In this document: positions 34,501 through 45,741 of the stretch, piece by piece
Position numbering within the stretch: the stretch's first letter is position 1
How the letters are laid out: each line of letters starts with the position of its first letter
Assembly (NCBI GenBank): GCA_014218235.1
Contig: CM024758.1
Coordinates: forward strand, 70,380,206-70,444,205
Direction of reading: 5' to 3'
Length of the DNA: 64,000 nucleotides
Origin: Colocasia esculenta
Taxonomy: Eukaryota > Streptophyta > Magnoliopsida > Alismatales > Araceae
Notes under the pieces: model-generated
The model's database searches: none
Seen by the model: the letters and a program-made list of their open reading frames with translations, nothing else
What the model was told of the DNA's origin: nothing
Made by a program: the position numbers and the translations under genes

Positions 34501-34779
34501 TGATTAAACATCGATTTTATCATTTTAGTGCGCCATATATTGCATCAATGTAAGACTTAGCATTTTGCTATGGGATTGATGCGACACAGATGAAGCATGA
34601 TATTCAATGAGACTTATCATCTGTTAATGGGGTTGATGCAACACAGATGAAGCAAAATATTTATGAATACCTATATTTTGTTATCTCCGCAATATATATT
34701 TTGTTATCATCTAAATGCATCATATATTTTGTTATCACCAAAATACCAAGATCACAGATAACCATAGAGTGGTTCAACA

Positions 34780-34796
34780 ATCTCCCCCTTTTTGGT
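34780..34796 (-). other. C2 polypurine tract
   Basis: The minus strand reads AAAAAGGGGGAGATT adjoining the LTR. Confidence 0.9.
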
Positions 34797-35076
34797 GATG
34801 ACAAAATTTATGCGAATTTTCTGAATGGGATGAAAAAGATTTAGGCAGAAAATTCATAGAGCATACTTACTCTCCCCCTTTTTGTCAATAATCCAAAAAG
34901 GAAAGGTCTTACCATGTATCTTGTTCCTTTAGAGAGTTTCTTACCATAGAGGGGTTCAACCTTTTCTCCCCCTTACTCTTTGCTTCCCTTTAATCAGAGC
35001 TCCCCCTTAATGAGAGGCTCTATCACTGCCTTGAGCACCCTTTGTCCTGATGCTCCAAGGCTTCCCTGCAAACAAT
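34797..35076 (-). other. C2 spacer with protease deletion junction
   Basis: Downstream of gag the element strand reads GSLGASGQ and then GTGCTCAAGGCA, which matches the C1 protease start GSLRAS-KWYLDSG-CSRH with the WYLD portion lost. Everything of pol after this point is missing. Two GGGGGA purine runs (near 34870 and 34970) also lie here. No gene. Confidence 0.65.
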
Positions 35077-36863
35077 TCATTTAGATGTAGGTACCCAAAT
35101 CTTTTTGGGTCCTTGATGGTTAGAGGTATGAAAGTAGCCTTTCGGAATCCAAACTAAGTGCTTAGTTGTGCAGGTGTTCACGGTGTGTCCTAGTTTATTG
35201 CAATGAGAGCAGCAGTGAATATAATTTGTTTTGCAGTTCTTATTGCCTTTGTGATGCATGGTTGCATCATAATTTTAGAAACCTTTTTCTTTTGATAAAG
35301 TTTGGTTGTTTCAGGTTCTTTTTCTGAGGCATTTTGGTTTCTTTTACAAATTTTGGTAAAGGATATTTTCCTGAGTTTATTACTTGTTTTCCTTTTTCTG
35401 GAGGTGTATAACCAAGCCCTTGTTTGTCATTTCCAGATTTTGATCCTTTTAAGCATAGGGCTAGAGATGTTTTTCCTTTAGTTAATTTCCTAACTGATTC
35501 TTTTAAATAAAGATTTTCTTCAGTGAGAGTTTTCAATTTTTCTTCCAACTCTAATTTTTCATTATTCTTGTTTTTCAATTCTTCATTCAGAATATGATTA
35601 TTTTCTTTACATTCTTTTAATTGTTCTTCTAATTGTTCCATTCGGATTTAAGATCAGAATTGGTGTTTTCCAAGCAAGTAGTGTTGTTTTTTAGATTTTT
35701 TAGTTCTTTTACAACACCCTTATGTTTTTCATATAGTTCATTAAAGACTTCTTCTAAGTCTTCTGATTCTGACCCTGAATCTGTGCAAGAATTAAAAAAT
35801 GAGTCAGAATGTACCTCATCCAATCCCACCATGAGGGCTAGATTTACCTGCTCCTTTTCGGAATCTGAACTTGATGATTCTGAGCTTGTGACCTCATCAT
35901 TTTCCCAAGCAGCCGCCATTGCTTTTCTTTTGAATTTCTTGTGCTGCTTCTTGGGCTTTTCTGGTTGACCAGTCTTCTTGAGTCTTGGACAATCTGGTCT
36001 CAGATGTCTAGGTTTTCTGCATTCATAGCAGACTGGTTCTTTCTCCCTTTTCTCTTTTCTTTGGATCCTTCTTGATCCGTTTTTCTTCTTCTTCAAAATC
36101 TTCTGAAGCTTGGACAATACTTCATCCATATTACAGTCTTCAGAATCTGCATCCTGGGAACTAGAAGAAGAGGTGGAAGGAGCATCTACAACTTTAAGAG
36201 CATTAGTACATTTCTTCTTAGATGAGCTTTCAGATAATTGCTCCATATTTATTTCATGTGCCATGAGAGAACCTATTAAATTATCAATTGATAATTTAGT
36301 TAAATCATGAGCCTCTTCAATGGCCGTTACCTTAGGTGTCCATGAAATAGTTAAGGACCTAAGTATTTTTCTAACGGTTTCTTCATTAGAAAGAATTTTT
36401 CCAAGAGAATTTAAACCTACAACTATGCTTGAAAATCTATTATACATAGTAGTGATATTTTCGTTTTGAAGCATTTTAAATTGTTCGTATTGTGAAACAA
36501 GATATCTATCCTAGTTTGTTTTACTTTATCTGTTCCTTCATAGGTTATCTGCAATTTATCCCATATTTCTTTAGCAGATTTACATGCAGAAACTCTACTG
36601 AACTCTCTTTTAGATAGAGCACAACATAGATAGTTTTTAGCCTTAAAGTTTAAAGATAATTTACTTTTATCTACTGCTGTAATTGCAGTAGTGCCTGGAA
36701 TAGGAACAATAACATAATCACCTAGCTCGATTACCTGCCACAGATCAAAATTTGTGCCTCGAATGAAGCATTCCATTCTCATCTTCCAATATTGATATTC
36801 TTCTCCATCAAAGAATGGAGGTCTGGTGACTGATTGGCCTTCAGCGTATCCTTGAGCTGCCAT
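35077..36863 (-). pseudogene. C2 gag, nearly intact
   Basis: The ATG at 36863 opens MAAQGYAEGQSVTRPPFFDG. Domains in order: the N-terminal YWKMRMECFIRG block; a UBN2-type capsid (AKEIWDKLQITYEGTDKVKQ and VRKILRSLTISWTPKVTAIE); a Ser-rich linker; a CCHC knuckle at 36030-35989 (CYECRKPRHLRPDC); an acidic Ser-rich stretch; a coiled coil (MEQLEEQLKECKENNHILNE); and a second knuckle at 35211-35170 (CSHCNKLGHTVNTC). Three lesions break it: one base missing near 36490, one near 35640, and a stop near 35265. With so few breaks over about 595 codons, some may be assembly errors. The product would be a nucleocapsid able to package RNA. Confidence 0.85.
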
Positions 36864-36911
36864 GGATCTTTGCTCTAAGATCGTTGGATCTTCTTGAAGG
36901 TTCAGAGACCC

Positions 36912-36923
36912 GCTCTGATACCA
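36912..36923 (-). other. C2 primer-binding site
   Basis: TGGTATCAGAGC on the minus strand, two bases from the LTR terminus CCAACA. Confidence 0.94.
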
Positions 36924-36925
36924 CT

Positions 36926-38784
36926 TGTTGGCGGTTTTGGTATGGCAGCAAGCTAGCCTAGAGGGGGGGTGAATAGGTTTTTCTGAAATCTGAAAGAGAA
37001 ACTTAAACACAGAAATTAACACTTGAAGGTTTGGTTAGTTTAGTGTGATAAAGAGTAGCAGTGCGGAAGCAAGTAAACAATCACACAAATAACACAAGGG
37101 ATTTATCCTGGTTCGGCCCTTCCCACATGGAAGTCCTACATCCAGTCCCCAAGCAAACTCTGGGATTTCACTAACCAAGGGTACAGTCCCCCTTATGGAT
37201 CTTACAACACCCTGGATACCCCACCAGGTCTTCTTCTCTTCCCGGGCAAGAAGGCAGCCCACTTCTCTTACAGGTAAAGAAGCCAACCTCCTGGTACAAA
37301 CCCCAGTGCGGTTCAGCTAGACACAAACCCCTAGCTGGGTTATCTACTGTATACAGTCCTACAGCCGGACACAGATCTTTCTTAGAAAGATCAAACTGAG
37401 AGGCTTTACAAGATAAACACTTGTGTAAAGCTCACAGTCCCAGACTCTCCCCAGATATACAATGAGCTCGGAGAGAAAGCAGAAGAGAGAAAAGAAGACA
37501 GAAAGCTTGAATGCTTGAGGCGCTTGATTGCTTCTTCTTGGCTCGGGCTCTTTCTCTCTTTCCTTGAGTGTATGTGGAATTGAGGTGCTTCTCACAGTTG
37601 TACACTCCTACAAAGATATTCAAGAAAAGGCTCTCCCTGTTTCTTCAGCAGTGCTCCTTCTTTTATATGAGCATCTTGAATGGATCCGTTGAAGAGATCT
37701 GTTGAGGAGATCTGTTGGAGTTCTAGCCGTTGCTCATCTCCTTCTCATTTGTCTAATCAGACTCTGATAGTCTGTAAGCATAGAAGAGAGGTTAGCATAA
37801 AAGAGTGTTTATGATAAACGATGCATGGTACTGTACTTCTGCTAACATACTGAAAATAGAGGTCATATCTTTTTTGACAAGACTCTGAAATATGCATGCA
37901 GCTTTTTGTCAGAAGATATTTGACTTTTCATTTAAGCGTCAAGCATATTTGAAATATAAAGGCAATCTGTGTTTGAACAGAATCCATGAAGAAATCGTTA
38001 TGAGCATGACTTATGAAATCGTTATTGTGAAGAGTCGTTGCTCATTTATAAACAAATCGATGTGAACATTTATGAAATCGTTATGCAAGCAAATCGATGT
38101 GAGGGCAAATCGTTGCACTCACTTATCAAATCGTTATGAGATCGATTTCTTATAAATCGTTATGAGAGCGAAATCGATGTGAACAAATCGTTGTGAGAGC
38201 AAGTCGTTGCGCTCACTTATAGAATCGTTATGAGATCGATTTCTTAGCAAATCAATGCGCTTAAAGAAGAAATCGTTATGAGACCCAAGTCGATGTGATC
38301 ACTTATGAAATCGTTATGGTATCGACTTCTTAGCAAATCATTTCGGTCACTTAAGGAATCGTTATGGGAACGACTTCTTATCAAATCAATGCGCTCAAAG
38401 AAGAAATCGTTATGGCCACTTATCAAATCGTTATGGCATCGATTTCTTAACAAATCGTTGCGGCGCTTGATACTTTGGCACTTTAAACAGAAATCGATGT
38501 ATATTGATTAAACATCAATTTTATCATTTTAGTGCGCCATATATTGCATCAATGTAAGACTTAGCATTTTGCTATGGGATTGATGCGACACAGATGAAAC
38601 ATGATATTCAATGAGACTTATCATCTGTTAATGGGGTTGATGCAACACAGATGAAGCAAAAATATTTATGAATACCTATATTTTGTTATCTCCGCAATAT
38701 ATATTTTGTTATCATCTAAATGGATCATATATTTTGTTATCACCAAAATACCAAGATCACAGATAACCATAGAGTGGTTCAACA
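36926..38784 (-). repeat. C2 5' LTR (plus-strand right)
   Basis: It is the near-identical partner of 32921-34779 and exactly the same length, followed by the GTTTG duplication. Confidence 0.95.
37661..37732 (-). promoter_or_regulatory. C2 5' LTR promoter, two boxes mutated
   Basis: It has the same layout as at 33657, but the second and third boxes read CTGTTG. Both changes are C to T at a CpG, as expected from deamination of methylated cytosine. Confidence 0.55.
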
Positions 38785-38789
38785 GTTTG
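38785..38789. repeat. Target-site duplication of C2, right copy
   Basis: GTTTG after the LTR end AACA; identical to 32916-32920. Confidence 0.93.
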
Positions 38790-39308
38790 ATTATTGGTTA
38801 TGTTGTCTTGTGTCCATTTTGTGGCATGGATTATGTTTAGATTACCTATCTAATGTGCATGCTCGTACCGCTATTAACTACTTAATAAGGTTTTTCATTG
38901 TAGGCTTATTTATCTTTAAATCGGATATTGAATCCTTACATAATTATTTGTAAAAATTTGCTATCCTTTTTTTATCCTATTTATTTATTATTTAAAATGT
39001 TGGATTTGAAATGATTTAAAATAGTTTACTGATGGTGACAAATAGGTTGGAAATGGTTACAAATAGCTTACTAATGGTGACAGGTAGCCTCGATGGTGAT
39101 AAATAGGGTAGAAACAGTGAAAAATAACTTAGAGACGGTGACAAATAGGTTAAAAATGGTGACAAATGGACTGCTACATGTCCACTTAAAGTTAGAAATA
39201 TTTATAACATCAAGGCTTTATGGCTCAACTATTATTTCTTCAATGTCGTCATTTCTCTCATGGTCAATAGATTTGATTGCTTGTTCAGGAGGTACTTCAA
39301 GGCTCTAC
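38790..39308. other. Unassigned AT-rich stretch with GGTGACAAATAG repeats
   Basis: It continues the flank at 32729-32920. Between about 39028 and 39172 a degenerate unit GGTGACAAATAGGTT(G/A)A recurs about six times at a spacing near 20-24 bases. Nothing else is recognised. Confidence 0.4.
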
Positions 39309-39923
39309 TGTGCTTCTCTAGCACCAAAAAATTTTAGTAATTAAAAATTAGGGATTAATAAAAAATATGGCCATTTAATAATCTAAAACTAGTTAAATAC
39401 GTACACACCCTTATCACATGTGTAAAAATGCATCTAAAAATTTCATAAGAATTAGACTTTAAATAATATTCTATAATGATCCACAAAGAAATTTGGGTCA
39501 AGAAAAATCATTTGGGCTAAATTTATGAATTATTGCGACTTATAACCATCATCGGGGAATAAGTCAAAAACTCATATTGTACGTACAAAAGTACATCATA
39601 AATTAAAATAAAAATTTTAGGTAGACTCCAAATAATGACTTTTGACAACCCATTAAGAGATTTGGCCATGAATAAAATGAGAAAAGAAAAATGGCCCCGA
39701 AATTCAAAATTTTCAACTAATTAATCTTAAATGGATGGATTCTCACACAATACACCATTAGTTGACCACCAAGTGAGCCCAATTCGCAGGTACAACTCAG
39801 AGGATGATTTTCTATTATGTTTCTATCACCAATTGGAAGAGAAATCTTCAAAGTATGGAAGGATTTACCAAACTCGAACCTTGAGTTTCCTAATCCAATT
39901 AGGACTCCTAAAGCACATCTCTC

Positions 39924-39931
39924 TATAAATA
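39924..39931 (+). promoter_or_regulatory. TATA box of G5 LTR
   Basis: TATAAATA lies after GGACTCCTAAAGCACATCTC, the best-preserved promoter of this LTR type in the window. Confidence 0.55.
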
Positions 39932-41604
39932 AACACCCTCTCATCCATGGGATAACCCCTACAGTTTCTAAAGACATCTCTGAAGGCTTTAGAGGTTGAG
40001 AATCTCGAGGAGAAGGCTTGTGCTTGGAGGATTTCATGCTACCTTCAACTCAGACCTGCAAATAAGGTTGGACTTGTTCACCATCAAAGTTAGTAAAATC
40101 TCAACCAAAACTATCAAACCATATACATCTAGAAATCCCTTCAAGTTTAGTTTCATATGATACTATTTTTCTCAATTTTCACACAGTAGTTCGTGAGTAT
40201 TAGGCATTCTTCTCCAACCTATCGATCTAGGGTTTTCTGGGACGACGACTTGTTCTTATATTTCAAAGGTATATAGTCATTGGGACAAATCTTAATTAAA
40301 ATTGTACATGCTTGCATACACATGTTTAAATCATGTTTGTACTATTTTCCTTAATTTTATCTTGTGGATTCATCGAATTAAATCCAGCATTATCATAGTG
40401 TTATTTCTATAATGTTAAACCCTTGCACTGTCTTACGAGGTTCCTACCTCTTACATGAGTAATTTTCAAATCTAGCACTCAACATGAATATTTTTTTTCT
40501 CTAAGTCTAGTTTCAATTAGCACCTCTTTCCTTAATTTTCATTGAGTATACAAAGAGTATTGGCCCGAACAAGCCTACTATGTTAGATTTATGTAGATAA
40601 TCACACTATTTCGTATTACCCTGTCAAAAGACCATTGTTTTCTAATTTCATGTTATTATAGGTTGTTTATGAAGTCCCCTAACTTAAAAAAAGTGGTTTC
40701 AACTAATTTGGATCAGTTCACTATTTGTTTTGATTTTTCAAAGATCCTTATGTCAAACATAATCTAAGTCGGAGTTGGAAATAGGTGGAAAAGGCAACCA
40801 AGAAGTCATATTAAGGTCGTGACGGGTCGACATGTCGCAACCCGTATGTGACAGAACCCTTGTCGCATCAAAATCTAGAACACGACAACCTCCTGGTCAC
40901 GACACACTGATGGTCAAGTTCTTCTTTCATGAGGACAGACTGCGTAGTCTCTGCTTAATTGGCGATAACTTTTTCTATAGACCTCAGAATGATGAGTCGT
41001 GTTTTTTGTTAGATTCCCTATTCAAAGGGATTTAAGATGATATATTCATATGTGAGATTTTCATAAGAAATCAGTAAGGTATGACCCTACAAGTGGAAGG
41101 TATGGGACTGCATCTTCCTTGTAATGAGTATACATCCCAGTTTTCGTTGTTTTGCATTGTTTCTTTGCATGTGTTAGTTTGATCTATTCTAGGAATATTA
41201 TAGAAGGTATTGTCATGTATTAATTTAACCCATGATTAAATTTTAAATATTTTGACATGATTCTAATTGATCTTAAATGATTTATCATGCTCTCTACTTG
41301 TTGATTGCTCTCTCGTTCTTACGTTGTTATCAACTTGTTAAAATAAGCACATGGCAACTTTCTAAAATTGGTCATGCATGATTTTATTTCTGATTTAGCA
41401 CTCTTGTTACTTACCTAATGTGAAGTTTCCAAAATCGGATTTAATAAAGTACTCATACACACACATGAGCAATTTTCATGAGCGACTTGCACATACACTC
41501 TTGCAAAATAGGAAACCCCTTCTTGGCTCAGACGAACTCTCCATCAAATATTCCTTTTGCCGTACTAGTGACTCTTTGACCAAGCCTCCGTAAGTCTCCT
41601 CTGA

Positions 41605-41622
41605 CTATGGATTCCCACATGG
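41605..41622 (+). other. Conserved GATTCCC-loop hairpin, G5
   Basis: The stem CTATG/CATGG (one T-G pair) encloses the loop GATTCCCA, 1.68 kb after the TATA box. Confidence 0.5.
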
Positions 41623-42720
41623 CCAATGAGCAAGTTGTATCATGAAGTACCCAGAAGTTAGTGTGCACCTCTCTCTCTCATCTTGACTTTCTCGGAGTAA
41701 TCGAGTATAACACATGAAACCAAGTTGTTAATTAAAGATAGTATCTATGTAAATGCGTCGTTACACTATCGGATTGAACTCTTGACTCGATATTCCCAAA
41801 GTACCCTTGAACTTTCTATCATTATTGATGTGACACTCTCGATAATCATTACTATTGACATGATAGTCTTGAACTTTCTCGATCAGACTATCCTTGTTCA
41901 CATACATTCTTATGATACGTTCTTGAAGTACATCAATGATATTAGAGTCATGGACTAAAAAACATTCTTGTTACCCATGAGTTTGTTGACCAGGTTGCAA
42001 GCCCAGAGGGGGCATGAATGGATTGCAAAATTCATCTATAAAAATTTCTGTAACAAACAACTTTAGATAGAAACACTAAACACAGGTGTTAAAGTCAGTG
42101 AGCAATGAAATAAGATAAAAAGAATCACACAAACAATGCACAAAATTTTTATCCTGGTTTAGATCTCCTATTACTAGGAGTCCTATGTCTAGTCCCCATG
42201 AAACTACTTGGGATTCCACTAACCAAAGGTACAGTCCCCCTTATGGACACTTACACCACCAGACACAAGTTGGTCTTCTCTTCAAACCCGAAGAGGCAGT
42301 ACAACCACCTGTAGCAACAGGTCTTTCCTTCAACAAGAGCAACAAACCACCTACCAACAGTAGGTCTTCCCTTCAACAAGGGGAACAAAACAACTACCAA
42401 CAGTAGGTCTTCTCTTTGCACAGGAAGAGGAACACTCTAAAAAGAGAGTTGAAGGGATGGCCCCTAGATCAAGCTTATACAACAAAGCCTTGCTTGATCT
42501 GAGGCGCGAACTGAGAGAGAGAAGAATAGAGCTATGATGCTGCTCTCTCAAAAACAACAGGCTCTCAAGGAAAAATAGAAATGAGGCTTCAGGAGAGCTT
42601 AGAGCAGATGGACTTGGAGTGAGGGCGCACTGCTCTTCTAATCTAAATGGTGGTAAAGAACTGTGTGTGTATGCTTGTGTATCTGTATCTCTATGTTTGT
42701 TCTTCATAGCCATCGTCCTC

Positions 42721-42769
42721 TTATAAGCATTCCTTCTTTCTTCAGATGTAATCGTTGAGATATCTGTTG
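42721..42769 (-). promoter_or_regulatory. C3 3' LTR core promoter
   Basis: TTATAAG serves as TATA box at 42721-42727. The box positions read TCGTTG (42752) and CTGTTG (42764), both altered; the right LTR keeps CCGTTG at both. Confidence 0.5.
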
Positions 42770-43371
42770 TCTCTCATTTCTTGATGCTCGTTTCCATGCA
42801 GTTGCAGCAGGTATGACGTAAGAGGAGTGCTTGACTACTGGAAACCTACAGACATTAAATGTTTGGATATATATATAGAGAGAGGGAGAGAGATCATTTG
42901 GATATATTCTGTGTTAGTCAACGTAACATGTCCAACGTTGTAGTCATGTGCGACTACCGGAAATCTATAGGCATTAAATGCTAAGAGAGAAGTCTTCAGT
43001 CAACGAACAAAAAGGTGTTATACAGAAAAAGATACATCCATTCTGTCACCATTTAATGCTGTAGATGACATGTCATGAAAATGGTAAGCAATACAAGATG
43101 GTGTGCATGGGCACTATATCTGTTGATACACCATACGTAAGAGGATATCCTTGAAAAGATATCGTAAGAAAGATATGTAACAGAGAGCGAGAAATTTGAA
43201 ATGCACATCTTTAAAAACAATTTCAAAAACATTGCGTGCCAAGATTGATCAAAGATTATTCATAAAGGCATTCAATTTAACTACAATGATTATTGCAAAG
43301 ATTATCATTTTGATAAAGATCATTAGGGTATTGATAATAATTTATAGCAATATCTAATGTAATGCTAATCG

Positions 43372-43835
43372 GTATTTAAGACACGGTAGATGTTTAAAGA
43401 GTAATCGATGTCTAAAAGGCAGTCGATGTCTAAAGGCAATCGATGTTTAAAGGGAATCGATATCTAAAAGCTAATCGATGTTTAAAGATAATCAATGTCC
43501 CGAGACAATCGATGTTTTAAGATAATCGATATAAACAATCGATGTGAAAGTAATTGATGTTTTAAGATAATCGATATAAGCAATCGATGTGAAAGCAATC
43601 AATTTTTTAAGATAATCAATATAAGCAATCAATGTGAAAGCAGTCGATGTTTTAAGATAATCGATTGTGAAAGCAAACGATGTTTGAAGGTTATCGTTGT
43701 TTAAGGATAATCGATGTGACCGCAATCGATGTGATACTAAGCAGTAATCGATGTTTAAGTGAACTATAATCGATGTGAGTTTGTATAGCAATTGATGTGA
43801 TATTAAAGTAGTAACCGATGTGGACTTAGAGAATT
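43372..43835 (-). repeat. ATCGATGT array in C3 U3
   Basis: About 25 copies of (A)ATCGATGT followed by TTAAAG, GTGAAAG or CTAAAAG stand at 14-22-base spacing. Confidence 0.88.
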
Positions 43836-43844
43836 CATATAAAA

Positions 43845-44470
43845 AATACTTCGGATATGACATAGTGAACTTCATATGTGACGAAGTTAACTTCGTATAA
43901 GATAGATCATAAGGTTGTCGGTCAAAGTGAGATTTCGAATATGACAAAGTTAGCTTCGGATATGACGAAGTAAAAACTTCGTATATGATGAAGTAAACAT
44001 CGTATATGACGAGGTGAACTTCATATAAAATAGATCATAACACTGCCGGTCGAAGTGAAACTTCGGATATGACGAAGTAAAACTTCATATATGACGAAGT
44101 GAACTTCGTATATGACAAAGTGGAACTTTGTATACAACAGATCATAACGTTGTTGGTCGAAGTGAAACTTTGGATATGACGAAGTTAGCTTTGGATATGA
44201 CGAAGTAAAACTTCGTATATGATGAAGTGAACTTCGACTGTTCAAGACAAAAACATGCATGACGAAGTGAAGCTTCGTATATGACGTAGTAAGCTTCGGA
44301 TATGACAAAGTAGACTTCGGATATGACGAAGTAAACTTCGGATAGGAAAATTTTAGCTTCGACTTATCAAGACAAAAACATGCATGACGAAGTAAACTTC
44401 GGATATGATGAAGTTAGCTTCGACTGATCAAGAAAAAAACATGCATGACTTCATATGATGAAGTTTAAAG
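43845..44470 (-). repeat. Array of ACTTCGT-ATATG-ACGAAGT hairpins in C3 U3
   Basis: About 620 bases are made of ACTTCGTATATGACGAAGT-like units, each a perfect or near-perfect seven-base inverted repeat with a five-base centre. They are grouped in larger blocks separated by AGATCATAA or AGACAAAAACATGCATG words. Confidence 0.88.
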
Positions 44471-44786
44471 CTATGGATGATGAAACATGACTTTGATTGA
44501 AACTGTGAAAATATTATCAGTGATGAAAAACATGAACTTATGAATGAAACTACAAATGACAACAAAGACTTACAAGCAATTGAACACCATCTAGTGGATT
44601 TAGAAATACTTGGAATACTTACAATGGTGATCCTTGAAATATTATTTATTTCCCTTGAGTCTCCTATTGACAGACTTAACCAAAATGATATTAAGGTAAA
44701 AACACATGATTTAGATAAATACAAAAATATTTTGATAAGTTTTGTTGTCACCAAAATATATAATCATGGAGATAAAGGAGTCAACA

Positions 44787-45448
44787 GTCTCCCCCTTTCT
44801 GGTGATGACAAAACTAACCAAAATCATAATGCTCCAAAAATGATATGATATTTATTCAGAGTATGCATGTATTTCAGAGTATTTCTCTCACTTTTTGTCA
44901 ATGACCATAAAGGAAGTTCTATTGAATAGGAATGATGGAAAAGGAAAGGTGTGGGGAAGGATAAATGAAGTCTCCCCCTTAGTACAAGGCTCCCCCTCAG
45001 TTCAAGACTCCCCCTTAGCTCAAACCAATTTAAAGATATAAAGGAGTTAAATGTAGAGAACTTGGTCAAAAAGAGTAGACTATGAAAATGACCTATAAAA
45101 AGAATAGTGAGAGTGGTAGTTAAAGATTGGATCAAAATAGAGAGAGTAGATATTGCAGTAGGATGTTTATACAGTTCAACCTAATGTATGAAGGTGTCGA
45201 CAAATAAAGGAGTTTGTCGACAGAGCATGAAGGATGTGTCAACCTGAGTAATGAATGTATCGACACAATCATGAAGTACGAAAAATTTTCAACAATGATT
45301 AGAAGTCATGCATTTCCAAGGTACTCAGAAAAATTATTTTTCTTCAGTTATTGCAGAAACACATCTTTTACAAATTACACATACCCAACTTTCTTTGGAG
45401 AGAGGTAAACCTCTCTTCAAGAAGGGTTTTTGTAAAGATGTCTGCCAA
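44787..45448 (-). other. C3 3' untranslated spacer and polypurine tract
   Basis: The minus strand at 44787-44800 reads GAAAGGGGGAGAC, the polypurine tract. Further CCCCCTTA runs near 44980-45020 resemble extra purine tracts. Frames under 105 codons are not supported. The RNase H end motif LADIFTKT lies at about 45440. Confidence 0.6.
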
Positions 45449-45741
45449 CTAATTTTCAATTTCTACGAATGAAATGCTAATATTACAATTTGCTACATGA
45501 TCTCTAATGAAATGATACTTAACCTCAATATGTTTGGTTTTTGAATGTTGTACTGGATTCTTTGTGAGATTGATTACATTGGTGTTGTCAAATAACAGGG
45601 GTATAGATTTGATGTTTAGTCCATAGTCATCAAGTTGTTGTTTGATCCAAAGTAGTTGAGTGCAGCAACTCTCAGCAGCAACATATTCAGCTTCAGTTGT
45701 TGACAGAGCCACAAAGCTCTACTTTCTTGAGGGCGAGGAGA
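45449..45741 (-). pseudogene. C3 RNase H, C-terminal half
   Basis: MALSTTEAEYVAAESCCTQLL, then DNTNVINLTKNPVQHSKTKHIEVKYHFIRDHV in part: the standard end of copia RNase H. A frame break near 45730 separates it from the preceding RT frame. Confidence 0.88.

Larger units (their letters stand above)
32921..34779 (-). repeat. C2 3' LTR (plus-strand left)
   Basis: It runs from TGTTGGCGG to GGTTCAACA on the plus strand. It contains the G-tract GAGGGGGGGTGAATAGG near its U5 end, the promoter at 33657-33727 and the U3 array at 33980-34500. Confidence 0.95.
32921..38784 (-). mobile_element. C2: gag-only copia-type element (TR-GAG), 5.86 kb
   Basis: Two LTRs of 1859 bases each, GTTTG target duplications, PBS and polypurine tract frame an internal region of only 2146 bases. 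It encodes gag up to the start of the protease and nothing of integrase, RT or RNase H. By eye the LTRs differ by roughly a dozen substitutions plus about ten one-base indels, so insertion is recent relative to C1 and C3. Such an element must have been copied by another element's RT and integrase. Terminal-repeat retrotransposons with only gag are known in plants as TR-GAG. Confidence 0.93.
39309..41983 (+). repeat. G5: gypsy LTR fragment, G1-related
   Basis: The start TGTGCTTCTCTAGCACC followed by AAAATTTTA resembles the G1 LTR start with a short insertion. GGTCCACAAAGAA-like and GGACTCCTAAA blocks, a TATA box, TCGCAACCC words near 40830, the conserved hairpin and the CCATGGCC/GAAGTACCC block follow in G1 order. 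C3 interrupts it at 41984. No gene is seen; frames under 110 codons are not supported. Confidence 0.7.
41984..44786 (-). repeat. C3 3' LTR (plus-strand left)
   Basis: It runs from TGTTGACCAGG to GGAGTCAACA on the plus strand. It contains the U5 G-tract, a promoter near 42721, a GA-rich microsatellite near 42880-42895, the ATCGATGT array and the ACTTCGT hairpin array. Confidence 0.9.

Noticed and set aside
43845..44470. Resemblance of AACTTCGTATA units to the arms of a loxP-type recombination site
   Set aside because: Arms here are seven bases with a five-base centre. A lox site needs two 13-base arms around an eight-base spacer, and no recombinase is encoded. The likeness is coincidental.
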